Assembly: GCA_016932895.1 (NCBI GenBank)
Contig: JAFGCA010000531.1
Location: 1-5,124 of the forward strand
Reading direction: 5' to 3'
Length of the DNA stretch: 5,124 nt
Origin: Sedimentisphaerales bacterium
GTDB lineage: Bacteria; Planctomycetota; Phycisphaerae; Sedimentisphaerales; SG8-4
This document shows positions 1-5,124 of this stretch, one piece after another. The notes beneath the pieces are model-generated. The model searched no databases. It saw only the letters and a list, made by a program, of their open reading frames with translations, and was not told where the DNA came from. The first letter of the stretch is position 1, and each line of letters begins with the position of its first letter. The translations under genes were made by a program, and so were the position numbers.

Positions 1-1130
1 ATCACCGGGCCGTGCGTCGCCGTCAGGCCCGTCGGAGTAATGTCGATCGGCGCCGCCCAGTTCGGGTCCGTCGCGCTCTCCTGCAGGTACAGCTTGTACA
101 TCTGCAGATCAGGATGAACCTGGGTCGGATTGGCCGGATCCGCAGGCACGTCCCACGCAAACGTCACCTCAGGCAGCACCTCTGTCTCGCCGTCCGCGGG
201 GATCGGATTGCGAGCCAGCGTCCGATGATAGCCCAGGAACTCATGCACCGGCAGCGCCTCGTTCGAAATCCGGACCTCGTCGATGAAGCCGCGGCCACGG
301 TCATTGTGGAATGAATCCCACAGCCCGCGACCCACCGTCCACGCTCCACCGTGCCACGGGTGCCCGTGGGGCGGACGAGTGTGCTGGCCCGCCGACAGAC
401 GCGTATCCGGACTCCCGATCGCCGCGAGGTTCTGCTGAGCCGCCAGGACGTACTCGCCGCCATCCTCCGCCACATAAAGCCGCAATATCTCGCCGTCACT
501 CACGGCCGCGAGATGGTACCAAGGCGCCTGCGTACCGTCCGGATCCGCGCCGGGGTCAAACCCCTGGATCAGGCCGGCAGCACTGTTCATGGTGTAGTAA
601 TAGCCCGCCATGTCAATGAACCGCACGCCGGCCCGATTCTCCGGGTCAACCTGCAGATAGAAAGAGGACGCCCACACTGTCCCCGGGCACAGACCATACG
701 AATCACGACCCACGAAACAACGCCACGTGGGAGCGTACTGCGAAACCTTGATCGTCGCTTCCACGGTCCACTCCAGGGGCGTGATCACTTCCGCGTCGAT
801 CCCCGTCGGATTCGTCAGCGCCGAATCCGTCGTGCTCGAAGGCCAGTCGCCCGACGTCCGCCAGCACAGGTTGTTCGCTTCGCCCGTCGCCGGCACTTCC
901 GACCACGACACCGAATCGCGGTATTGGAAACCTGCCGGGTTGCAATCCGGATCGAACGACGCAATATGGTTGCCATTGCCTGAAGAATCCACCACATCAT
1001 AATTCCCTGTGGCGCATCCACCGGCCGTTCCTTCCTCGAAACGCCAGTACGCCACCGTATCCGCCTGCACTGTCCCTGCCGTTAATGACAGCAACACCAG
1101 GCATGCAATCGACCAGCAAAACCTTCTCAT
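1..1130 (-). CDS. LamG-B: exported LamG-domain protein, partial (runs off left edge)
   Basis: The frame is open from the ATG at 1130-1128 to the window edge, giving 376 codons with no stop. Residues 1-23 form a Sec signal peptide: charged MRR start, hydrophobic core, VQA cleavage site before D24. Residues 24-300 are a LamG/concanavalin-like module: it opens with TVAYWRFEEG and closes with RGFIDEVRISNEALPVHEF, the usual last strands of LamG. From about 307 a Fn3-like segment begins (RNPIPADGETEV, then EVTFAWDVP) and continues past the edge. It aligns along its length with the N-terminal half of LamG-A (the gene at 3557-1257). Cysteines at 39, 63 and 138 have counterparts in LamG-A; C89 and C148 do not. 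By family knowledge it is probably a secreted glycan-binding or adhesion protein; no catalytic motif is visible. It starts 126 bp after LamG-A and may share its transcript. Whether it also carries Ig, second LamG and dockerin-like parts cannot be seen. Confidence 0.9.
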   Translation of the reverse strand, partial: MRRFCWSIACLVLLSLTAGTVQADTVAYWRFEEGTAGGCATGNYDVVDSSGNGNHIASFDPDCNPAGFQYRDSVSWSEVPATGEANNLCWRTSGDWPSSTTDSALTNPTGIDAEVITPLEWTVEATIKVSQYAPTWRCFVGRDSYGLCPGTVWASSFYLQVDPENRAGVRFIDMAGYYYTMNSAAGLIQGFDPGADPDGTQAPWYHLAAVSDGEILRLYVAEDGGEYVLAAQQNLAAIGSPDTRLSAGQHTRPPHGHPWHGGAWTVGRGLWDSFHNDRGRGFIDEVRISNEALPVHEFLGYHRTLARNPIPADGETEVLPEVTFAWDVPADPANPTQVHPDLQMYKLYLQESATDPNWAAPIDITPTGLTATHGPV

Positions 1131-1196
1131 CTTATAGTCTCCTCTGAATGTGTAATGTTCTATTCGACGCTCGGCAAAGCCGTGCTCTTTTCCTGT
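1131..1196 (-). repeat. Duplicated 5' leader, copy before LamG-B
   Basis: About 66 nt before LamG-B align with the 65 nt before LamG-A (3558-3622). Shared blocks in the same order are ACAGGA, an AAAAG/AAAGAG purine run, CGGC, GCGTCG, GGAGAC and ATRAG before the start codon. The rest has drifted with small indels. This shows that the duplication giving the two genes included the translation start region and probably an untranslated leader. The TATACA-like hexamer overlapping the leader edge in LamG-A is GACACA here, so this copy has no obvious promoter of its own. Confidence 0.6.
1139..1145 (-). promoter_or_regulatory. Ribosome binding site of LamG-B
   Basis: The minus strand reads AGAGGAG, then 8 nt, then the ATG at 1130. 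This fixes the start directly before a signal peptide and matches the GGAG-8 nt-ATG arrangement of LamG-A. Confidence 0.75.
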
Positions 1197-1209
1197 GTCA
1201 CGGCCGGGG

Positions 1210-1229
1210 CCCGGACCCGTAGGCCCGGG
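1210..1229 (-). terminator. GC hairpin with UACG tetraloop between LamG-A and LamG-B
   Basis: On the minus-strand transcript this 20-nt element folds as an 8-bp stem (CCCGGGCC with GGUCCGGG, including one G-U pair) closed by a C(UACG)G loop, a UNCG tetraloop known to be exceptionally stable. It begins 27 nt after the LamG-A stop codon and ends about 14 nt before the LamG-B leader repeat. No U-tract follows, so it is not a standard intrinsic terminator. It could be an inefficient or U-tract-independent terminator, or a 3' stabilising hairpin within a two-gene mRNA. The fold is read directly from the sequence; the role is inferred. Confidence 0.45.
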
Positions 1230-1256
1230 ATCCTCGCCGCTTACATCTCGCCCTGC

Positions 1257-3557
1257 TTACTGAACGCAATCGGGAAACAGGCCGCATTCCAGCCACGTCT
1301 GCGCAAACGCTGCAAAGTCGCCAAGGTTGATGACGCAATTGCCATCCAGGTCAAACTTCACGTTCGGACGCTCGCCCTGTACACAGACGCTCTCGCCTGT
1401 CATCTCGTGGTACAGCCCTGCCATCTCCATCTCGTCCATGGCATAGTTGTAGAGCCGAACGTCATCCAACGCACCGTTGAGCCAATTGTCCGTCGGCGTC
1501 AGGTCGCCGCTCGAAGCTCCCAGTGTGATCATCTTGTCGACCGCGTTGTGGAACGTGAACGACTTCGACGTGCCCATCAGAACTCCGTTGTAGTAAATAC
1601 TCGCTGTCTTCTTGTTGCCGTCGTACGTCGCCGCAATGTGCTGCCAACCTTCCGTCAGAACATTGAACGCCGTTACACGGTCGTACGCCGCCTCGAACCA
1701 CACGCTGCGATCACCGTTGAAGCCCGTGCTCATCTCCCACAACGTGTCGTCCGCGTTGTACCCGCCGTCACGCTTGCCGATGATCGATTGCCAGTGCTGG
1801 TACGGGCCGTCCCAGTGCAGCCACAGGCTCACCGTCAACTGGTTGCTGAATTCGGACGGATTGAATGTGTCCGTCGTCGCCCAACCGTGGTTCGGGCGCA
1901 CAACCTGCAGCGCACCGCTCGGCGTGCCGTCCACACCCTCGATGTACGTCGGAATGCCGTTGGGATCGGCCGTGTGGCCCTCCCCGCTCGCGTCGATGCC
2001 GCTGCCGTCCAGAGGCCAGTAGGCCACCAGCCGAGCGTTCGCCAACGACGCCTGCGCCGATGTCACCACGCCGCCCGAGTTCTCCACCACGCAGTAGTAA
2101 TGACCTTCATCCGACTTCGCCATCGACGCAATCGTCAGCGTCGCACTGTCCGAACCGACGTCGATGTCTTCACCCTCCGGATTGACCTTCTTCCAGGAGT
2201 ACGTCACCGGCGTCAGACTGTCCACTGCGATCGTGATCGCCGCCGGATCACCATCAGGAATCGTCTGGTACAACGGCGAAGGCTGCGAAATGATCTCCGG
2301 CACGCTCGCCCGCGTATCAAATGTCCACTCCGGACCCGCCAGCGTGTTCGGATCCACCAGGTCGTCATCCAACACCGTATCCACACGCCAACGATACCCC
2401 TCCGCGTCCAGACCCACCGCCACCGGACCGTACGTCTCCGTCAACCCGGTCGGCGTGATCGTGATGGGCGCCGCCCATGCCGGGTTCGTCGCGCTCTCCT
2501 GCAGATACAACTTGTATTCCACCAATTGCGGATGCAATTGCGTCGGATTCGCCGGATCCACCGGAGCATCCCATGCGAACGTGACCTCGGGCGCCACCAT
2601 CGTCGCCCGGTCCGCCGGCGCCGGATTCCGCGCCATCCGCTGCGGATACGCCAACAACTCATGCACCGGCAACGCCTCGTCCGAAATCCGAACCTCGTCG
2701 ATAAAGCCGCGACCGCGGTCATTGTGGTACGAACCCCACAGACCGCGACCCACCGTCCACGCACCGCCGTGCCACATGTGCCCGAAACCCGGGAACGTGT
2801 CCTGCCCCGCCGACAAACTCCGGTCCGGACTGCCGCTCTGCGTCAGGTCTGTCTGAGCCACCAACTCGTAGTTGCCCTCATCCTGGGCAATGTACAGAGA
2901 CAACGTGTCGCCATCGCAAACCACCGCCATGTGGTACCAGGGCACCGAATCGCCGTCCGGATCCGTGGCCGAATCGAACCCCTGGATGTAGCCTTCCGGC
3001 CCATCCACCCGGTGCTGGTATCCCGAAACGTCCACAAAACGCACGCCCGGGATATTGTTTGGCGGACGCACCTGAAGATAGAACGAAGCTTCATCCGGAT
3101 TGTTCATCCACAGCCCGTAGGAATCACGCCCCACGAAGCACCGATATGTGTCGGCGTACTGCTCCACCTTGATCGTCGCTTCCACCGTCCACGCCTCCGG
3201 CGTGATCTCCTCCGCGTCGATCCCCGTCGGCTGCGTCACCACCGAATCCGTCGTACTCGAAGGGAAAGGCCCCGTCGTACGCCAGCTCAGGTCGTTCCAC
3301 TCGCCTGTCGCAGCTACCTTCGGAGACGCCACTACGTCACGATACTGAAATCCCGCATCCTCCGTGAAACACTGAGCAGTGAACGGATCCAGATTGTTCC
3401 CGTTGCCCGACCAGTCCTGAATCACAAAACCCTTCTGCGCACACGCGTCGGCGGGCCCCTCTTCGAACCGCCAGTACGCAACAGTTGCCGCCTGCACTGT
3501 GCCTGCCGCCATCGACAGCAACAACATGCACGCAATTGACCAGCAATGCTTTCTCAT
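1257..3557 (-). CDS. LamG-A: exported LamG/Fn3-like/Ig-like/LamG protein with dockerin-like tail
   Basis: This complete 766-aa protein starts at the ATG at 3557, chosen because it has GGAG 8 nt upstream and opens a signal peptide (1-23, ending TVQA); the frame stays open 35 codons further upstream without such signals. Order of parts: LamG 24-305 (VAYWRFEEG to GFIDEVRISDEALPVHELL); Fn3-like 308-416 (NPAPADRATMV, FAWDAP, YRWRVDTVLDDD, GPEWTFDT); Ig-like 417-507 (W455 and DEGHYYC at 483-489); second LamG 509-717 (VAYWPLDGSG to NGALDDVRLYNYAMDEM); tail 725-766. The tail carries an EF-hand/dockerin-type calcium loop with D736, D738, N740, V742, N744 and D747, and cysteines at 725, 741, 758 and 764. 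Only one dockerin repeat is present, against two in cellulosomal dockerins. Likely role by family is secreted binding or adhesion, perhaps of polysaccharide. No catalytic residues, LPXTG or PEP-CTERM signal were seen. It ends in TAA, with an in-frame TAA 12 nt further on. Confidence 0.93.
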   Translation of the reverse strand: MRKHCWSIACMLLLSMAAGTVQAATVAYWRFEEGPADACAQKGFVIQDWSGNGNNLDPFTAQCFTEDAGFQYRDVVASPKVAATGEWNDLSWRTTGPFPSSTTDSVVTQPTGIDAEEITPEAWTVEATIKVEQYADTYRCFVGRDSYGLWMNNPDEASFYLQVRPPNNIPGVRFVDVSGYQHRVDGPEGYIQGFDSATDPDGDSVPWYHMAVVCDGDTLSLYIAQDEGNYELVAQTDLTQSGSPDRSLSAGQDTFPGFGHMWHGGAWTVGRGLWGSYHNDRGRGFIDEVRISDEALPVHELLAYPQRMARNPAPADRATMVAPEVTFAWDAPVDPANPTQLHPQLVEYKLYLQESATNPAWAAPITITPTGLTETYGPVAVGLDAEGYRWRVDTVLDDDLVDPNTLAGPEWTFDTRASVPEIISQPSPLYQTIPDGDPAAITIAVDSLTPVTYSWKKVNPEGEDIDVGSDSATLTIASMAKSDEGHYYCVVENSGGVVTSAQASLANARLVAYWPLDGSGIDASGEGHTADPNGIPTYIEGVDGTPSGALQVVRPNHGWATTDTFNPSEFSNQLTVSLWLHWDGPYQHWQSIIGKRDGGYNADDTLWEMSTGFNGDRSVWFEAAYDRVTAFNVLTEGWQHIAATYDGNKKTASIYYNGVLMGTSKSFTFHNAVDKMITLGASSGDLTPTDNWLNGALDDVRLYNYAMDEMEMAGLYHEMTGESVCVQGERPNVKFDLDGNCVINLGDFAAFAQTWLECGLFPDCVQ

Positions 3558-3622
3558 CTCATGGTCTCCACTAAAAGTTGACTTACAGCGACGCCCGGCC
3601 CGATGCCGCGCTTTTCTCCTGT
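3558..3622 (-). repeat. Duplicated 5' leader, copy before LamG-A
   Basis: This is the counterpart of the leader at 1131-1196. Reading toward the gene it has ACAGGA, GAAAAG, CGCGGC, GCGTCG and GGAGAC in the same order and nearly the same length. Conservation outside the reading frame suggests either a fairly recent duplication or selection on an RNA or DNA signal. Confidence 0.6.
3566..3569 (-). promoter_or_regulatory. Ribosome binding site of LamG-A
   Basis: GGAG lies 8 nt before the ATG at 3557. An ATG five bases upstream (3562) would give only Met-Arg before a TGA that overlaps the true start, and it is only 3 nt from GGAG, too close to be the main start. LamG-B has ATA at that place, so the tiny overlapping frame is not conserved. 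Confidence 0.75.
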
Positions 3623-3650
3623 ATACTCCTGAGATCGTATCCCGAACCAA
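3620..3650 (-). promoter_or_regulatory. Weak sigma70-like promoter candidate for LamG-A
   Basis: The minus strand carries TTGGTT (3650-3645) and TATACA (3625-3620), resembling -35 and -10 boxes but 19 bp apart, longer than the usual 17. It would start transcription a few bases into the duplicated leader. This is only a candidate: both boxes are imperfect, and planctomycete promoters are poorly predicted by this consensus. Confidence 0.2.
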
Positions 3651-3687
3651 TCGGCCCGACACACGTACCTGAACACTTTGCTACACT

Positions 3688-3718
3688 GTGAGAATGACAA
3701 CCGCATGTGGAAGTGACA
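3688..3718 (-). repeat. Imperfect 12-bp direct repeat upstream of LamG-A
   Basis: On the minus strand TGTCACTTCCAC and TGTCATTCTCAC lie 19 bp apart start to start (9 of 12 bases the same), about 130-160 bp before the LamG-A start. Direct repeats near two helical turns apart are typical of activator sites, but no regulator is identified. Chance similarity is possible. Confidence 0.3.
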
Positions 3719-3729
3719 GATCCCTCACT

Positions 3730-3745
3730 CGCGGAGAAATCCGCG
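3730..3745. repeat. 6-bp perfect hairpin CGCGGA-GAAA-TCCGCG
   Basis: The plus strand gives a perfect 6-bp stem with a GAAA (GNRA-type) loop; the minus strand has a TTTC loop. No T-run follows on either strand, so it does not look like a terminator. It lies about 175 bp upstream of LamG-A in the gene-free stretch. Confidence 0.4.
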
Positions 3746-4114
3746 CATAGACGCCAGATAATCCCGACTCTGCAGGATCCTACAGCCGACTTTGACACGC
3801 CCAGAAAACGGAAGGCACGCAAAGCTCAGCCACCCCGACAAGCCGACCGCAGCGACGCATACACACTCAACGCAAGAGTCTTCCTCGTGTTCCATTCTCC
3901 TCTATTGATCGGGCAGATGCACATCCTCCTCTAGTAAGAAATGATCGCCCCCCCCTTCTCCTCAACATCCCTCCTTCTCTGACAGCCGCAACGGATACGC
4001 GAACTCGCCCGCCATGCCTGCTTCCGGCGGCAAAACCGCCCAAACCCTCACTCGCTCACGGACGCCCCTCGCCCAACGCATCAAACTCGCCGCCAGATCA
4101 GATCACGTCCTATA

Positions 4115-4130
4115 TTGCCTAAGTTGCCTA
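4115..4130. repeat. TTGCCTA direct repeat, 9-bp period
   Basis: TTGCCTA occurs at 4115-4121 and again at 4124-4130. On the minus strand this reads TAGGCAA twice, followed at the same 9-bp period by a partial TAGG. The frame on that strand would encode a Leu-Gly-Asn repeat. It may be a small tandem-duplication scar or a binding site. Confidence 0.4.
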
Positions 4131-4240
4131 GACGCGATAACTCTCGGTTCACTTCACTAACGGCTACGGCACTCAACGATGTCACTACAATCACCATTCT
4201 GGACCAGATTAACAGAAAACGCCCGTCTGATGCAAGCACA

Positions 4241-4262
4241 TTTTTGGCTTTCATGCCAAAAA
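4241..4262. repeat. 8-bp perfect inverted repeat TTTTTGGC / GCCAAAAA
   Basis: Two 8-base arms (4241-4248 and 4255-4262) flank the 6-base spacer TTTCAT. The T-run is on the 5' side on both strands, the reverse of an intrinsic terminator, so an operator-like site or a chance inverted repeat in AT-rich DNA is more likely. Confidence 0.5.
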
Positions 4263-4545
4263 GTTCCCTGATCATGAGCGAATCCCTAGCTTGGCCCCCT
4301 CGTTCGCGCGCTGGCGACGAACTTGCCCGACGGGTCGGCCGTGACCGCGGCCGGAACGGCACAGCCGAGGCCGCCCGCAGTCTCCGCGAGCATGTCTGCG
4401 AAGTCATGCTGGCCCAAGCGAACAGGCAGAGGGATCGCCTCCGCGACATCATCGTCAACGACCGCCGCGATGGCTGTCGGCTGCGCGATGCTGTCGCGCT
4501 GCCCCAGTCGAAATGACATGCCGGGTGGCGCGATCGTTCGTAGGG

Positions 4546-4593
4546 ACCCTCACCCGGCCTTTCGGGCCACCCTCTCCCGGAAGAAGAAGGGTG
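4546..4593. repeat. Degenerate extragenic palindromic (REP-like) element
   Basis: The segment runs ACCCTCACCCGGCC, a TTTCG turn, GGGCCACCCTCTCCCGG, then AAGAAGAAGGGTG. It offers two small stems: CCCG/CGGG or GGCC/GGCC around 4553-4568, and CACCCT/AGGGTG (4568-4573 with 4588-4593). Its CCCTCACCC...CCCTCTCCC composition matches, from memory, a palindromic extragenic motif dispersed in many bacterial genomes. Only one copy is in this window, so its repeat status is inferred. Confidence 0.4.
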
Positions 4594-4623
4594 TTAGGTT
4601 GGGACGCAAGAATCCTGTGTTTA

Positions 4624-4641
4624 TGCGTGGGAAACCCCGCA
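4624..4641 (-). terminator. Possible 3' hairpin after the DUF4838-like gene
   Basis: The minus strand reads TGCGGGG-TTTC-CCACGCA, a stem of six pairs plus one mismatch, starting 66 nt after the stop at 4708. No T-run follows, so termination is uncertain. Between it and the stop lies a perfect 8-bp tandem duplication GAACAGGA (4673-4688, plus strand). Confidence 0.25.
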
Positions 4642-4707
4642 CCACTATCGCGGCGAAAATAGTTGGCCAGTTGAACAGGAGAACAGGAGAGCGGTCGCTT
4701 CCAACCG

Positions 4708-5124
4708 TCACAACGGAGCTGCTTGACCTAGCTGGTCGCGACGGGGGAGAAAGGGCACTACTTCAGAGAGCTTGTTGTATTGGTTCTCGTTCATGATTTC
4801 CGTGAAAAGTTGGAGGCGGCGTTGGATGTCGGTTGGGTCGGCGGTGGGCAGCACCCCGGCGAGGGGATCCTGGGAGGAGTCGGCTTGTCGCTCCTCGGGG
4901 CCCAGGAGTGTCGGCGGATGGTGGCCCGGCTGAAAGTCGATCATGATGGAGCCCCAGAGCACTTCGAGGTAGGCGCGGCGGACGTGGTTGCGATAGTCGG
5001 CGTGGTCTTCGACAGCGGCGAGGGCCTGTTGGAAGAGGTCGTCGCAATGGAGCATGGCTTCCTTGGTGACCCAGTCCCGCCAACGTTCGGCGTTGCCCCA
5101 GCCGCCTTCCATGGTGAAATCGTG
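4708..5124 (-). CDS. C-terminal fragment of a DUF4838-like protein (runs off right edge)
   Basis: The frame is open from the window edge to TGA at 4710-4708, giving 138 residues. An ATG at 5112 is internal in appearance: the frame continues upstream as HDFT with no ribosome site in view, so the true start is taken to lie outside the window. The visible part is helical and amphipathic (GNAERWRDWVTKEAMLHCDD, then LFQQALAAVEDHADYRNHVR), followed by RRAYLEVLWGSIMIDF, a polar proline-rich linker, and a last segment IQRRLQLFTEIMNENQYNKL. This pattern resembles the end of DUF4838 proteins, which are large and often encoded beside glycoside hydrolases or sulfatases. The family call is from memory of its style, not a search. 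The alternative is another planctomycete family with a helical C-terminus. Confidence 0.7.
   Translation of the reverse strand, partial: HDFTMEGGWGNAERWRDWVTKEAMLHCDDLFQQALAAVEDHADYRNHVRRAYLEVLWGSIMIDFQPGHHPPTLLGPEERQADSSQDPLAGVLPTADPTDIQRRLQLFTEIMNENQYNKLSEVVPFLPRRDQLGQAAPL

Larger units (their letters stand above)
3623..4540. other. Gene-free stretch upstream of LamG-A
   Basis: No gene is supported here. Around 3880-4080 the plus strand is rich in C and T, including a run of eight C at 3948-3955. Around 4081-4275 the DNA is richer in A and T, and a 64-codon minus frame (4275-4081) has a hydrophobic middle but only a weak AGGGA upstream and codons unlike the neighbours. At 4286-4519 the DNA turns GC-rich, with a 77-codon minus frame that I do not recognise. 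A 56-codon minus frame (3895-3725) has its purine-rich site only one base before the ATG. Small structures are a near-palindrome at 3770-3785, GGCGG-CAAAA-CCGCC at 4026-4040, a TTGCCTA pair at 4115-4130 and an 8-bp inverted repeat at 4241-4262. It may hold regulatory DNA, a small RNA or gene remnants. Confidence 0.6.

Noticed and set aside
164..499. A 111-codon minus-strand frame in a different phase within LamG-B
   Set aside because: It first suggested a frameshift in LamG-B, but the true frame was followed base by base from 1130 to 1 with no stop. The Arg/Cys-rich product resembles the out-of-phase shadow inside LamG-A at 2441-2764.
351..983. A 210-codon plus-strand open frame within LamG-B
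   Set aside because: It has the same Arg-rich antisense character and lies opposite a clear LamG coding frame.
1155..3539. A 794-codon plus-strand open frame covering almost all of LamG-A
   Set aside because: It is codon-aligned antisense to LamG-A and yields an implausible protein dominated by Arg, His and Val. It stays open because LamG-A avoids TTA, CTA and TCA codons. The minus frame has a signal peptide, ribosome site and recognisable domains.
3558..3662. A 35-residue N-terminal extension of LamG-A
   Set aside because: The extension is basic, lacks a ribosome site, would bury the signal peptide, and overlaps the duplicated leader. LamG-B starts at the equivalent internal Met.
3725..3895. 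A 56-codon minus-strand frame starting MEHEEDSC
   Set aside because: The purine-rich GAGGAG is only one base from the ATG, the product is not recognised, and the frame crosses the hairpin and palindrome. It could be real but is not supported.
4241..4262. Intrinsic terminator reading of the TTTTTGGC/GCCAAAAA inverted repeat
   Set aside because: The T-run precedes the stem rather than following it on both strands, so it lacks the arrangement needed for intrinsic termination.
4323..4796. A 157-codon plus-strand frame
   Set aside because: It crosses the REP-like element and runs into the antisense of the DUF4838-like gene, and the product is Arg/Ser/Ala-rich with no recognisable domain.

Overview
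The window looks like chromosomal DNA of a planctomycete, most likely Phycisphaerae/Sedimentisphaerales-like. This is inferred from the moderately high GC, from large exported LamG proteins, and from a single-repeat dockerin-like tail (FDLDGNC...DFAAFAQTWLEC) of a style I associate with that group. No rRNA, tRNA, CRISPR array or insertion sequence was seen.

All three supported genes lie on the minus strand. Reading in the direction of transcription, the right edge (5124-4708) holds the last 138 residues of a protein resembling the C-terminus of DUF4838 proteins, a family often found among polysaccharide-utilisation genes. Next come about 1,150 bases (4707-3558) with no gene I can support, holding a degenerate extragenic palindrome, several small inverted and direct repeats and a few doubtful short ORFs. 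After that come two tandem paralogues. LamG-A (3557-1257, 766 aa) is complete: signal peptide, LamG, Fn3-like segment, Ig-like domain, second LamG, and a four-cysteine dockerin-like tail. LamG-B (1130 to the left edge) is cut by the window after 376 residues and aligns with the N-terminal half of LamG-A at roughly two-thirds identity by eye.

The duplication includes the 5' leader. About 65 nt before each start codon share ordered sequence blocks and an identical Shine-Dalgarno spacing. The two genes are 126 bp apart, with a strong GC hairpin capped by a UACG tetraloop between them and no U-tract. They may form a two-cistron transcript led by LamG-A, with the hairpin setting the ratio.

Together the genes suggest exported carbohydrate-binding or adhesive proteins next to a carbohydrate-related gene. 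The substrate cannot be told from the sequence. I found no clearly new system. The more interesting items are the duplicated leader, the intercistronic hairpin, the four-cysteine tail and the structured gap.
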